From the IMG/VR virus record IMGVR_UViG_3300049846_001015, positions 1-52,647 of that record: a DNA stretch of 52,647 bases; one strand, written 5' to 3'. Below, piece by piece: positions 5,766 to 12,639 of the stretch. Each line of letters opens with the position of its first letter. The first letter of the stretch is position 1. The position numbers and the translations under genes are program-made. Source of the stretch: a virus. The notes beneath the pieces were generated by a model. It was not told the DNA's origin. It ran no database searches and saw only the letters and a program-made list of their open reading frames with translations.

Positions 5766-6830
5766 CTAGCTACGATGGATGGTGAAACGGTCGAGACCGT
5801 GACTCATCCAATCTTGTGCCGCCTGACAACTGTTGATTGTCATGGGCACTCCTAACGCATAGCGACGACCAGTGGAGGGATCGCTACAACAAAAGCGGCG
5901 GGTATCGGAATTCCGCATCTTGTACAGCACTTCCTCTTGGGCGTCCCGGTCATTGGTGCGGGAGTCAACGACTTCCGCGCCAGATTCCCGAAGATATCGT
6001 TCCCAACCGAACCGCTCGATCCGAATCCGACGGCGTTCTTCGTCCCGCTCCCGTTCAATCTGCTCGATTGTCTGAGTCTCGGGACGCATCACAATCTGCT
6101 CGTCCACCTCAACGCCGTGGATGGAGTAGAACTTGTGACCGTCGGCGTATGCCATCGCGGGACCGTCCTCGCAATGCAAACGGTAGTTGTCCGAACCGGG
6201 GGTCTTTTCGATCTTCCGCGTGGTGGCCCGTTCGCAGAAAATCACGAATTCCGTGTCGTCGAACCGGGGACCGCCGTTCAAGCAGAGACGCTCGTAAGCG
6301 TCGTACTTCTCCGGCTCGTTCGGCTGAACTCCCTTGATATCCCGGAGGAAGCTCATGTAGCAGCAATGGAATCCCCACTCGCTGCCACCGTTGTACCAAT
6401 CCGGCCACCGCTGGCGGCACTTTTCCGCGTCGGAGTCGATCTTGTAGCCCGACTTCGGGAAAGTTTCCTTAATGAAATTGTTGGCCCATTCCAAGCCAGC
6501 TTTCCACGCCTTGTCCGGCGAGCAATCCCGGATATGCTCCAGCAAGCCGGGGGCGATGTTGGGGCATTCCCCGAATCGCCCGTCCTTGCCGAACTTCTCG
6601 TACATTGCCACGCTAATCGCGGTGACCACGATCCCGATCATCGCCGAAGGGGCGTAGAGGATCACTTCCGGACCGTCGTATCCGGCAGCTTTGTGGTAGT
6701 CGCGAATGGCTTTCGCGCACTCTTCCTTGTTGATCGGCTCGGTGGAAAGGATCACGTCGATCCACTTTTGGTTCCACCCCGGGAGAATGTCACGTTCTTC
6801 TTCCGGCGTAATTCGAATCTCGTCGCTCAT
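5766..6830 (-). CDS. DUF6745-like protein, 354 aa
   Basis: The C-terminal 170 residues match my memory of DUF6745. LHCEDGPAMAYADGHKFYS is followed by HGVEVDEQIVMRPE, then RRIRIERFGWERYLRESGA, and near the end RYALGVPMTINSCQAAQDW. Family members are cytosolic proteins of unknown role in diverse bacteria. The N-terminal 200 residues are helical with several Cys and Trp. ATG 6830 has AGGAGA 5 bases upstream, one of the best ribosome binding sites here. The gene follows a candidate promoter at 6881-6908, so it likely heads a two-gene unit ending at the terminator. Confidence 0.75.
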   Translation of the reverse strand: MSDEIRITPEEERDILPGWNQKWIDVILSTEPINKEECAKAIRDYHKAAGYDGPEVILYAPSAMIGIVVTAISVAMYEKFGKDGRFGECPNIAPGLLEHIRDCSPDKAWKAGLEWANNFIKETFPKSGYKIDSDAEKCRQRWPDWYNGGSEWGFHCCYMSFLRDIKGVQPNEPEKYDAYERLCLNGGPRFDDTEFVIFCERATTRKIEKTPGSDNYRLHCEDGPAMAYADGHKFYSIHGVEVDEQIVMRPETQTIEQIERERDEERRRIRIERFGWERYLRESGAEVVDSRTNDRDAQEEVLYKMRNSDTRRFCCSDPSTGRRYALGVPMTINSCQAAQDWMSHGLDRFTIHRS

Positions 6831-6880
6831 TGTCTCTCCTGATCTTAATAGGGACTCTTAATGTTTCCCGGTACACCACA

Positions 6881-6908
6881 AGGATAGTCAATCAAATCGT
6901 AAAGGCAA
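6881..6908 (-). promoter_or_regulatory. Candidate sigma70-like promoter for the DUF6745 unit
   Basis: Minus-strand TTGCCT, 16 bases, TATCCT in the AT-rich gap between the exonuclease gene and the DUF6745 gene. A transcript would start near 6874 and give a leader of about 44 bases. The leader contains ACATTAAGAGT (6863-6854 region), which is half of the palindrome at 14903-14922. Confidence 0.4.
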
Positions 6909-6938
6909 GGAAAAAACCAAAAAAATCTCAAAAATCGC

Positions 6939-7688
6939 TTATTCGCAGGGGAAAACAACGAATTTCCGTTCCGGCTGCGCTTCGATTTGCTTGGCAACCC
7001 AAGCCTCAAAATCGCCGTCGAAGCTACCGGGGAACGTGCGATTTCGGATATGTCCCCAGCAATCCCGAGCGATGGATTTAGCGGTTTCCCACAGAGATTC
7101 CTCTCCGTGGTAGAAAAGAGTCCGGAAAGAGAAATCATCCCTATTGACGAGAATGAAGCAGGTTTCTTCCTTCTCAAGCAATTTCTGATAGACTGTTGCT
7201 TGCATACGATAGTCCACTGGGAGGGAATCCGGATGTTGCCACTCTTTGTAGTAGAATGAGTTGCAGACCTTGATTTCACCGTGGACTATGCCGTCAATCC
7301 CGAACTCTTGACCATGCAACAAACCATCGACTTTGCCCGAAAACCCAAAGTTCTGACAGAAAACTCGGGGTTCCTCCAATTGGGTTAGAACCTTTGAGCC
7401 GAATAGATGTTCCTGGATAATTCGGTGGACTACATTCCCAGTCTCTCCGTAAAGCCGCGATCTCCAGTTCTCCTTACGATGGCCCGGACTCCAATAGTCG
7501 ATGATCCAGGTGGGGATATTGATTTTGCCGAGGCCGGAAACCCACAAGCTCTTGATCGGCCAGGGATCTCCCTCTCGGTCGAAAGAATCCAGCTTGCGCT
7601 CGAGCGCCGCCGCCGTAATCTTTGAGCGAACCCTCTTCGGTTTTTCCTGCGAAGGGAGACCGCTACTGAACAGTTTTTCGAAGTTCAT
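6939..7688 (-). CDS. RecB/Cas4-like PD-(D/E)XK exonuclease, 249 aa
   Basis: Motifs of the RecB-type nuclease family occur in order. GETGNVVHRI (residues 81-90, His in motif I) is followed by GKVDGLL (118-124, the metal-binding Asp), GEIK (137-140, catalytic E-x-K) and YRMQATVY (160-167, the Q-x3-Y motif). Such enzymes digest DNA ends, and in phages they often feed strand annealing or recombination. ATG at 7688 has AGGAG 6 bases upstream. It overlaps the resolvase-like gene, so two nucleases are co-translated. A likely partner is the phage RecA at 19.3 kb, but the link is inferred. Confidence 0.8.
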   Translation of the reverse strand: MNFEKLFSSGLPSQEKPKRVRSKITAAALERKLDSFDREGDPWPIKSLWVSGLGKINIPTWIIDYWSPGHRKENWRSRLYGETGNVVHRIIQEHLFGSKVLTQLEEPRVFCQNFGFSGKVDGLLHGQEFGIDGIVHGEIKVCNSFYYKEWQHPDSLPVDYRMQATVYQKLLEKEETCFILVNRDDFSFRTLFYHGEESLWETAKSIARDCWGHIRNRTFPGSFDGDFEAWVAKQIEAQPERKFVVFPCE

Positions 7689-8010
7689 CAAAAACTCCTA
7701 ATGGTATTAGCACCCAAGTTTTCGGAGTGCCGAACTTCATAGAATGGAAAGTCACCGAGAAAGCGGGGTCTTTGTTCGTTTCCCTAGCCTCTTTCGTAAT
7801 CTTCCTCAGATCTGACTGTGCGATTCGGTAAGTCAGATGCTCGGTTTCTTTGGACTCCAAAAGAAAATCAGGGAGAACTACGTCTCCCTTACGATTATCC
7901 AAAGCCCCGCTGTTGGGGGTAGGAATTCCCCCAAGATTTTTCGCCAGTTCCTTCTCCGTCTTTGCCGCGCGTTCCTTGGGAGTTTTCTTGCTGCCTAGTT
8001 GTCCTCGCAT
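7663..8010 (-). CDS. Holliday junction resolvase-like PD-(D/E)XK nuclease, 115 aa
   Basis: Residues 33-60 hold SGALDNRKGDVVLPDFLLESKETEH, in the S-G-x-n-K-G-D-V ... E-x-K layout of Hjc-like resolvases and related phage nucleases. Downstream lies SDLRKITKEAR and a final strand TWVLIPL. Such enzymes cleave branched DNA. The start is ATG 8010 (TAATG with the upstream gene). The 3' end overlaps the exonuclease start by 26 bases. Confidence 0.7.
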   Translation of the reverse strand: MRGQLGSKKTPKERAAKTEKELAKNLGGIPTPNSGALDNRKGDVVLPDFLLESKETEHLTYRIAQSDLRKITKEARETNKDPAFSVTFHSMKFGTPKTWVLIPLGVFDELRKTVQ

Positions 8011-8315
8011 TATAGTGGCCCTGTATCTTCTGTCGAACCTCTCTTTTTTCCCAAAAGCCGGTAGACCGTTTTTTCAAGCAAATCAATCAAGAAAATGAGA
8101 AGTAACGCGGGACCAAGAAATAGTCCTCCGAGCCGCAAAAAATGTCCCAAAGCATAGCCAAAGAGAAGATAGATGTCTAGCGGATTTCCCATACCCCGGA
8201 AGTCGAGCCCGACCCATCCGGAATAGAACCCGAGAAATATCCCAGAAAACCATCCGACTGCCGCCATACCGGAGATAGCCAGAAAGATTATGAGGACATC
8301 GAGAAGTCGCTTCAT
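8010..8315 (-). CDS. Small membrane protein, 101 aa
   Basis: Hydrophobic throughout: segments at about residues 5-30, 48-60 and 62-82 could be two or three transmembrane helices. The tail is basic then acidic. ATG at 8315 overlaps the previous stop. No family is recognised. A role in lysis cannot be ruled out, since no endolysin is seen nearby to test it. Confidence 0.6.
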   Translation of the reverse strand: MKRLLDVLIIFLAISGMAAVGWFSGIFLGFYSGWVGLDFRGMGNPLDIYLLFGYALGHFLRLGGLFLGPALLLIFLIDLLEKTVYRLLGKKRGSTEDTGPL

Positions 8316-8488
8316 TCGGAGTCCCTCGAACTGTCAAATTTGACGGCGCAAACATCCGGCTTCTCACTCAATCGAACGGCATACAGAGTCCCATAGCCGT
8401 ATTGAGTAGAAAATCGGTTATCGCGGATAAATTCTCGGCATTGTTCGAGAGTTCCGCGCATCAGAGTCTTATCTTCTTTCGTCATCAT
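8312..8488 (-). CDS. Small hypothetical protein, 58 aa
   Basis: The start ATG 8488 has GGAG 9 bases upstream; the longer frame is the shadow of the preceding gene. The pattern GTLEQCREFIRDNRFSTQYG followed by TLYAVRL resembles small phage proteins with a helix plus beta hairpin. Function unknown. Confidence 0.55.
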   Translation of the reverse strand: MMTKEDKTLMRGTLEQCREFIRDNRFSTQYGYGTLYAVRLSEKPDVCAVKFDSSRDSE

Positions 8489-8717
8489 CTTCTTTTTCTC
8501 CATGAATTTCCAAAAATCGCTCGATTTTCTCAATCTGCTTGATACATTCTCGGTGAAAATCGAGTTCGTCAATAACATCGAAAACTCGAAAAACAAGCAA
8601 GAACATAAGGCAAATTCCGATTGCCCATTTCTCTGGTCCTCCCCCGCAATAGTTCAAAATACCTGCGTAGAGGATCAACAAGGCGTCGGGAGCTATCTCA
8701 CTGAGAACAGCTTTCAC
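8469..8717 (-). CDS. Small membrane protein, 82 aa (GTG start)
   Basis: GTG 8717 sits in a GTGA overlap with the upstream stop and has GGAGG 7 bases upstream. Two hydrophobic segments (about residues 8-24 and 31-47) are followed by a charged, coiled-coil-like tail ending in EKEDDDERR. Probably an inner-membrane protein with a cytosolic tail. Confidence 0.6.
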   Translation of the reverse strand: MKAVLSEIAPDALLILYAGILNYCGGGPEKWAIGICLMFLLVFRVFDVIDELDFHRECIKQIEKIERFLEIHGEKEDDDERR

Positions 8718-9001
8718 AGAATGTCCTCCCGGATTCCCAGAATTTCTTTCTCTTCGGGGGAAAGCTTGGCGAGAGCGGAAGCCTTGAGCATCTTTTCTCG
8801 CCTCGCCTCTTCTCTCTCCCGCTCTCTTTGCAGGTCGTCGGCTTGGTGGACCTCCCACCACTCCCTAGCCCATTTGGGGATTTCCTCCCCCTTGGAAATC
8901 AGGTCTTTACAACGGTCACAAGCCAATCGGGACATCGCGGCGTTAAACCGCTTGTCCCGCTCTACTTGCTGCCAACTCGGTCCGCCATCCATACAAGGCA
9001 T
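8714..9001 (-). CDS. Small phage protein with CxxC pair, 95 aa
   Basis: It opens with PCMDGGP, contains LACDRCKDLISKG and then PKWAREWWEVHQADD. This layout recalls a common class of small phage proteins with a short Cys motif, a Trp-rich segment and a charged helix. ATG 9001 has GGAG 7 bases upstream; an upstream in-frame start would read through the tRNA. Confidence 0.65.
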   Translation of the reverse strand: MPCMDGGPSWQQVERDKRFNAAMSRLACDRCKDLISKGEEIPKWAREWWEVHQADDLQREREREEARREKMLKASALAKLSPEEKEILGIREDIL

Positions 9002-9019
9002 AGTTATTCTCCAGAAAGG

Positions 9020-9093
9020 TAAGCCGGGCGGGATTCGAACCCGCAACCGACGGATTAGAAATCCGTTGCTCGATCCAATTAAGCTACCGGCTC
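9020..9093 (-). tRNA. tRNA-Arg (anticodon UCU)
   Basis: Canonical cloverleaf: acceptor GAGCCGG/CCGGCTT (one G:U), D arm, anticodon stem ACGGA/TCCGT with loop TTTCTAA (anticodon TCT), T arm GCGGG-TTCGAAT-CCCGC. No encoded CCA. It reads AGA codons. Its 5' end overlaps the stop codon of the upstream membrane protein gene by two bases. Confidence 0.92.
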
Positions 9094-9340
9094 ATTCAAA
9101 ATTCCGACGGCGCTTCAATCGTTTCTTGCGGTATTCCACGGACATTCCCAAAAGTCCGGCCAACAAGAAACAGACTCCCGCTACGGATAAAACGACCAAG
9201 AAGAACGCGGGGCCAATCCACAAAGGGCAGAGAACCCAAATCCAAGGCCAGTCAATGTACCCGGTGAGTTTCAGGGTGATAAAGACAATCCCCAAAAGAC
9301 CCCAAAAGCCAATTCCCTCGTAAGACCGCGATTCACTCAT
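9092..9340 (-). CDS. Transmembrane Fragile-X-F-like protein, 82 aa
   Basis: GIGFWGLLGIVFITLKLTG and then IDWPWIWVLCPLWIG match what I recall of the small two- or three-helix 'transmembrane Fragile-X-F' family (Tmemb_185A-like) often found in phages. Role unknown. The C-terminus is strongly basic, consistent with an inside-positive tail. Confidence 0.7.
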   Translation of the reverse strand: MSESRSYEGIGFWGLLGIVFITLKLTGYIDWPWIWVLCPLWIGPAFFLVVLSVAGVCFLLAGLLGMSVEYRKKRLKRRRNFE

Positions 9341-9581
9341 TTTTCAGCCCCTCCCGAATGGACTTCTCGAAATCCTCACACTGAGCCAGCAAATCCCCGA
9401 GTTCTTGTCTGTCGTTTATCGACCACCCGGAGGGCGATTTCAAAACAATAAAAGGTTCCTCCCCCGGAAGTTGGTACTCAAACTCCACAAAGAGAGATTC
9501 CACGTCCTCTGTGGTCCCCAGTGTATTGCCCTCTTGAGTAAACTCAAAAGAGCACTTAGCTATGTTTATTTCTCGACTCAT
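9333..9581 (-). CDS. Small hypothetical protein, 82 aa
   Basis: A beta-rich first half (CSFEFTQEGNT, LFVEFEYQL) precedes a helical acidic end. ATG at 9581 overlaps the end of the upstream membrane protein gene by 26 bases. No family is recognised. Confidence 0.6.
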   Translation of the reverse strand: MSREINIAKCSFEFTQEGNTLGTTEDVESLFVEFEYQLPGEEPFIVLKSPSGWSINDRQELGDLLAQCEDFEKSIREGLKNE

Positions 9582-9798
9582 AGAGATCCAAAAGCTCCCG
9601 TTGTTTCTGAACGACCCGCGTAGCTAGATCAATAGTATTACAATTGAGCCAAGCGAACAAGGCTAAAAGCGAGATATTTACAAAACAAAATAGTTGAGTG
9701 ACCCAAGGAACGGGGGAAAGGGGGACCGCCCAACAGGTGAACAAACCTGCGCCGCCCACTAATAGAATAGCCACTTTCTGGAAATCCGTATCGCTCAT
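9556..9798 (-). CDS. Small membrane protein, 80 aa, paralog of 10322-10510
   Basis: FQKVAILLVGGAGLFTCWAV and a second hydrophobic segment (LFCFVNISLLALFAWL) indicate two transmembrane helices followed by a cytosolic helix. It shares the YQKVAILL / HIALLAVFA pattern with the 62-aa protein at 10322-10510, so the pair arose by duplication. Confidence 0.6.
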   Translation of the reverse strand: MSDTDFQKVAILLVGGAGLFTCWAVPLSPVPWVTQLFCFVNISLLALFAWLNCNTIDLATRVVQKQRELLDLYESRNKHS

Positions 9799-10223
9799 GC
9801 TTTTTCCCCTTTAAGGTTTTTCTCTACCCAATTCCGCATCCATCTCCAGCGCTTAAATCCGGCGTCCGGGTCGTCATGCCGCCAAACAGCCTCGTCGTTT
9901 TCGTACATGATTTCCCTAGCTAGGCATTCGGCGATTCCAGCGATATTCGCAACTACCTCGGACTCGTCAGGGTCGATTTTGGCTATCTGCTCAGGCGACA
10001 TACCTCTAGCAACCAGAACGGAACCAATCGCGCAAACTTCCCCCTCCTCTGTTCGGAGGGACTCAGGGGCCAAATACTTATCCGGCATCGCGTCCAAAAC
10101 TGCCGCCATTTCTTTCAAAAAAGCTTGGCCTCGTTTGCCGCGAATAGCGGATTTCACCATACCCCGCCAACGACCGGCAGCCAAATTATCGTCTAAATCG
10201 TCGCAATACCCGTGTCTGCTCAT
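9795..10223 (-). CDS. Conserved phage protein of unknown function, 142 aa
   Basis: I recognise the pattern, though not a function: SRHGYCDDLDDNLAAGRWRG, then KSAIRGKRGQAFLKEM, LDAMPDKYL, GEVCAIGSV, and a C-terminal ENDE...RWRWMRNWV. Similar proteins are widespread in phages of diverse hosts. ATG 10223 is preceded by GAGGACGAC. The 34 residues upstream in frame are not coding-like and span a hairpin. Confidence 0.75.
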   Translation of the reverse strand: MSRHGYCDDLDDNLAAGRWRGMVKSAIRGKRGQAFLKEMAAVLDAMPDKYLAPESLRTEEGEVCAIGSVLVARGMSPEQIAKIDPDESEVVANIAGIAECLAREIMYENDEAVWRHDDPDAGFKRWRWMRNWVEKNLKGEKA

Positions 10224-10289
10224 GTCGTCCTCTAGTAAACAAACCTTTCCCCCACCGCCCGCTGGTAAAGCTGGGTTGACTAGTCCATC

Positions 10290-10311
10290 TTCCCGAAACG
10301 TATTTCGGGAA
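10290..10311. promoter_or_regulatory. Perfect inverted repeat TTCCCGAAA-N4-TTTCGGGAA
   Basis: A 9-bp stem with a 4-base loop lies 11 bases after the stop of 10322-10510 and about 70 bases before the next ATG. No T-run follows, so it is not a standard terminator. It may be an operator, an RNA stability hairpin or a processing site. Confidence 0.5.
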
Positions 10312-10321
10312 CATCCGTACA

Positions 10322-10510
10322 CTACTTTCGCATCGCTTTGTCAAAGCTGTTTAGGCAATCCAACGCAAATACCGCGAGCAAAGCGATATGAGCAATGCAC
10401 GCGGTCTGGCATAACCACGGCTTTGGGGCGACATCGACCAACAGGCATTGGAAAATCGCCATCGCCGCAGCGAGCAAGATCGCAACTTTCTGATACGCAG
10501 TTCCTATCAC
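10322..10510 (-). CDS. Small membrane protein, 62 aa
   Basis: Two hydrophobic helices (YQKVAILLAAAMAIFQCLLV and CIAHIALLAVFALDCL). Shorter paralog of 9556-9798, lacking its C-terminal helix. ATG at 10510 overlaps the upstream stop. Confidence 0.6.
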   Translation of the reverse strand: MIGTAYQKVAILLAAAMAIFQCLLVDVAPKPWLCQTACIAHIALLAVFALDCLNSFDKAMRK

Positions 10511-11025
10511 CCCCCCACCTCCGCCGCAAGTTCGCAGCCGGGCTTACAGCCGTTATGTTTCAACGCCCCACAGAACCGGCAGCAATAAAAATCAGATGCT
10601 ATGACTTTTTTCCACTGGGCTTCTCGCAGCAACCTCAACCTCCTCTCGCTCTGTTCCATCACGCGGGCGAGTTCGGCCTCCGCCTTATCCGCTCGCTCGC
10701 ACTCGGCAGCGTAGGCGTCAATCTGCCCCTGCCCATAGCCGGTCTTGCGGAGCATTTCATTGAGTCGGGCGATTTCATCTTCGAGTGACTCAACATTCGC
10801 TGCAATACACTCGCAGTCTTTGCAGTACATTCCACACTCAGGGCACTTATGAACCTGTGCCCGCAGTTCGGCGAGTTCGGATTCGAGAGCGGCGATACGC
10901 GGATCAAACACAGACCACCCTTGCAGGTTAGAGCAAGTCCCGCACTTTTCACATTTCAGCCGGTCGTGTTTGCACTCCACAAAACTGCGGAGACCCTCGA
11001 CCAGTTCATTTTCAGCGTCCATCAT
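10507..11025 (-). CDS. Zinc-binding coiled-coil protein, 172 aa
   Basis: Three Cys clusters are visible: CEKCGTC near residue 26, CPECGMYCKDCEC near 60, and CCRFCG near 149, with CKPGC after it. A long heptad-like helix (about residues 75-135, ESLEDEIARLNEML and beyond) connects the last two. It looks like a metal-binding scaffold or adaptor. GGAGG precedes the ATGATG start. Confidence 0.65.
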   Translation of the reverse strand: MMDAENELVEGLRSFVECKHDRLKCEKCGTCSNLQGWSVFDPRIAALESELAELRAQVHKCPECGMYCKDCECIAANVESLEDEIARLNEMLRKTGYGQGQIDAYAAECERADKAEAELARVMEQSERRLRLLREAQWKKVIASDFYCCRFCGALKHNGCKPGCELAAEVGG

Positions 11026-11294
11026 TCCTCCAGCAGCTTGGCGAGTTGTCTAATGCACCCTAACAACGCTCGGCGTTTTTCGTCCGTAATGTCGGTTTGC
11101 CAATCCGACAAAGCACCCTTCCATTCCGCCACCAACTCCCTCACCGGCTCCAGGGCGGCTTTGCGTCCGGCATCAAATGCGTGCATCGACAACTCTTTGC
11201 GTTTGTAAAACCACGGCACGCTGCTTGAGTCGGGGTCGATATAACAACCGGTACTATCCCACCACTCCTCGAACCGCTCACGAAGTTTGCTCAT
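11022..11294 (-). CDS. Small hypothetical protein, 90 aa, paralog of 11644-11880
   Basis: It shares MSKLRERFEEW, AALEPVRELV and the end LAKLLEE with the 78-aa protein at 11644-11880. The two genes also share the same junction into the next ATG (GCTGCTGGAGGAATGATG). Function unknown; this segment has grown by duplication. Confidence 0.65.
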   Translation of the reverse strand: MSKLRERFEEWWDSTGCYIDPDSSSVPWFYKRKELSMHAFDAGRKAALEPVRELVAEWKGALSDWQTDITDEKRRALLGCIRQLAKLLEE

Positions 11295-11503
11295 TGGACG
11301 TTCCCCTTTATTACATTAACTGCGGCCTGCCAGCCGAGAATAAACGCGAGTTCTTCATCATCGGTCATCTTGACCCATCCGAGCCTCGCCCTGGCTTCTC
11401 GCCGCTGATCATCTGTCGGAATGCGGATAGCACTCAGTTCTGCCTTGAGCCTTCTAATCTGGTCTTTGCTGTTTTTGTTCGACGACTGATAAGCGTCCAT
11501 CAT
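11291..11503 (-). CDS. Small hypothetical protein, 70 aa
   Basis: A basic N-terminal helix, then WVKMTDDEELAFILGWQAAVNVI. The start MMDA follows the repeated GCTGCTGGAGGAATGATG block. No family is recognised. Confidence 0.6.
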   Translation of the reverse strand: MMDAYQSSNKNSKDQIRRLKAELSAIRIPTDDQRREARARLGWVKMTDDEELAFILGWQAAVNVIKGNVQ

Positions 11504-11518
11504 TCCTCCAGCAGCTTG

Positions 11519-11647
11519 TTAGCCACTTGTAAGTTGTTCAAGCACCGCCTCGGCGGGTGTTTGGTTTAGATCGTAGTTTTGCCTGTAAGCCTCGCAATCA
11601 ATTGATCGAAGGCTATCTTCGCTTCCGTCGGTTTTTCGCATCATCAT
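11519..11647 (-). CDS. Small hypothetical protein, 42 aa
   Basis: It starts in the triple ATG after the GGAGG of the upstream paralog's end. The TAA stop is followed by a copy of the GCTGCTGGAGGAATGATG junction that is non-coding here, a scar of duplication. Confidence 0.5.
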   Translation of the reverse strand: MMMRKTDGSEDSLRSIDCEAYRQNYDLNQTPAEAVLEQLTSG

Positions 11648-11880
11648 TCCTCCAGCAGCTTGGCGAGTTCGTCGGCACGCTCCCAATCCTGAGGGTTGCC
11701 GGACAAGTTCCACCGCCCTATCAACTCCCTCACCGGCTCCAGGGCGGCTTGGTAGGCTTCCCAATCACATTGCGTTTCTGGGTCGGCATAATATCTCTCA
11801 TTGGGAGCCCAGCGTCCCAAATTAGGATTCGCCCACTGGTCTTTCATCCACGCCTCGAACCGCTCACGAAGTTTGCTCAT
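11644..11880 (-). CDS. Small hypothetical protein, 78 aa, paralog of 11022-11294
   Basis: MSKLRERFEAW at the start and AALEPVRELIGRW then DELAKLLEE at the end match the other copy. The middle (NPNLGRWAPNERYYADPET) differs. Function unknown. Confidence 0.65.
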   Translation of the reverse strand: MSKLRERFEAWMKDQWANPNLGRWAPNERYYADPETQCDWEAYQAALEPVRELIGRWNLSGNPQDWERADELAKLLEE

Positions 11881-12070
11881 CTTCGCACTTCCGTGGTTGA
11901 ACCAATTGAATCAACTTACCGCCACATTCTCTGTCATGTGCCTCTCGCCATTCTGGCGTTGCTTGCGTCGGCGTCCCCCAGGCTAGCCCGTGGTGCAACG
12001 CAAATCCCTGCCAGTTGCATTTATATCTCAGCGAGCAGCACCACACGCCAGGATGGTAAAATTCACTCAC
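11864..12070 (-). CDS. Small Cys/His-containing protein, 68 aa
   Basis: Contains CCSLRYKCNWQGFALHHGLAWG, with Cys and His spaced like a small zinc site. ATG 12070 overlaps the upstream stop. No family is assigned. Confidence 0.55.
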   Translation of the reverse strand: MSEFYHPGVWCCSLRYKCNWQGFALHHGLAWGTPTQATPEWREAHDRECGGKLIQLVQPRKCEDEQTS

Positions 12071-12639
12071 TCCCCACCCCCTGCGAGCTTGCGGGCGAGT
12101 GCTTCCATAGCTTTAAGAGCCTTGCCGAACTGCTCGTCCGCGTTCTTGTCCGAAACAAGTTTACTGGCTAATTCCACGACAACTTTTCTCGCCTCGCCGT
12201 ACTCCCTCAGCACACGCTCCGCTTCGGATTCGGGGCGGGAGTTCCAGTGTCGTTCGGCTTCTTTTGCTCCATGCGAAGACGCGACGCGAACCCCGCACCC
12301 ACGGCATTCGACCAAATGCAAATCGTCGCCGTCGTCCCCTAATCGCCGCGGATCGTCTCCACAAAACGGGCACGGCTTCAACTCACTGATCTTCGCTTCG
12401 TCGGGTTGTGATTTGCGAACCATCAACCGCACCTCTGCTTTGCTGTATAGGCACAATGCACACACGTTCATGCCGTGGCGGCTCGCGGCTGAACTGCTGC
12501 CGCACGATTCGCACACCGCTTCGTCGGGCACTCGGGCATTGACCAACCGCCCGCAAATAACACACGGTTCATCAACCGAATGAATGTAATTGCAGCATTG
12601 CCACGTCGTCGGCCCGCCGTCGTCTTTACTTTCGGTCAT
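12067..12639 (-). CDS. Lar-like restriction alleviation protein with extra zinc motifs, 190 aa
   Basis: Residues 87-135 carry the Lar-type signature LKPCPFCGDDP, then VECRGCGV (Cys 90, 93, 112, 115), and EAERHWNSR. The Rac prophage Lar family modulates type I restriction. Ahead of it are CVICG and CESCG with CALC, likely two further zinc knuckles, and behind it a helical tail. The protein is about two to three times the usual Lar length. Anti-restriction activity is inferred from the domain only; many Lar-domain proteins are untested. Confidence 0.7.
   Translation of the reverse strand: MTESKDDGGPTTWQCCNYIHSVDEPCVICGRLVNARVPDEAVCESCGSSSAASRHGMNVCALCLYSKAEVRLMVRKSQPDEAKISELKPCPFCGDDPRRLGDDGDDLHLVECRGCGVRVASSHGAKEAERHWNSRPESEAERVLREYGEARKVVVELASKLVSDKNADEQFGKALKAMEALARKLAGGGE

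Noticed and set aside
5937-6842. Long plus-strand ORF (301 codons) opposite the DUF6745 gene
   Set aside because: It is antisense to a gene with clear domain patterns and a strong ribosome binding site. Its composition is that of a shadow frame. The same holds for plus-strand ORFs at 1185-1982, 8502-9323, 9907-10788, 19216-19884, 28735-29559, 45269-46060 and 49919-50761.
8010-8315. Holin
   Set aside because: Hydrophobic and small, but no endolysin or spanin is nearby and other small membrane proteins here look similar; function left open.
9002-9046. N-terminal extension of the gene at 8714-9001
   Set aside because: The extra codons would be read from the tRNA-Arg gene. ATG 9001 has a proper ribosome binding site.
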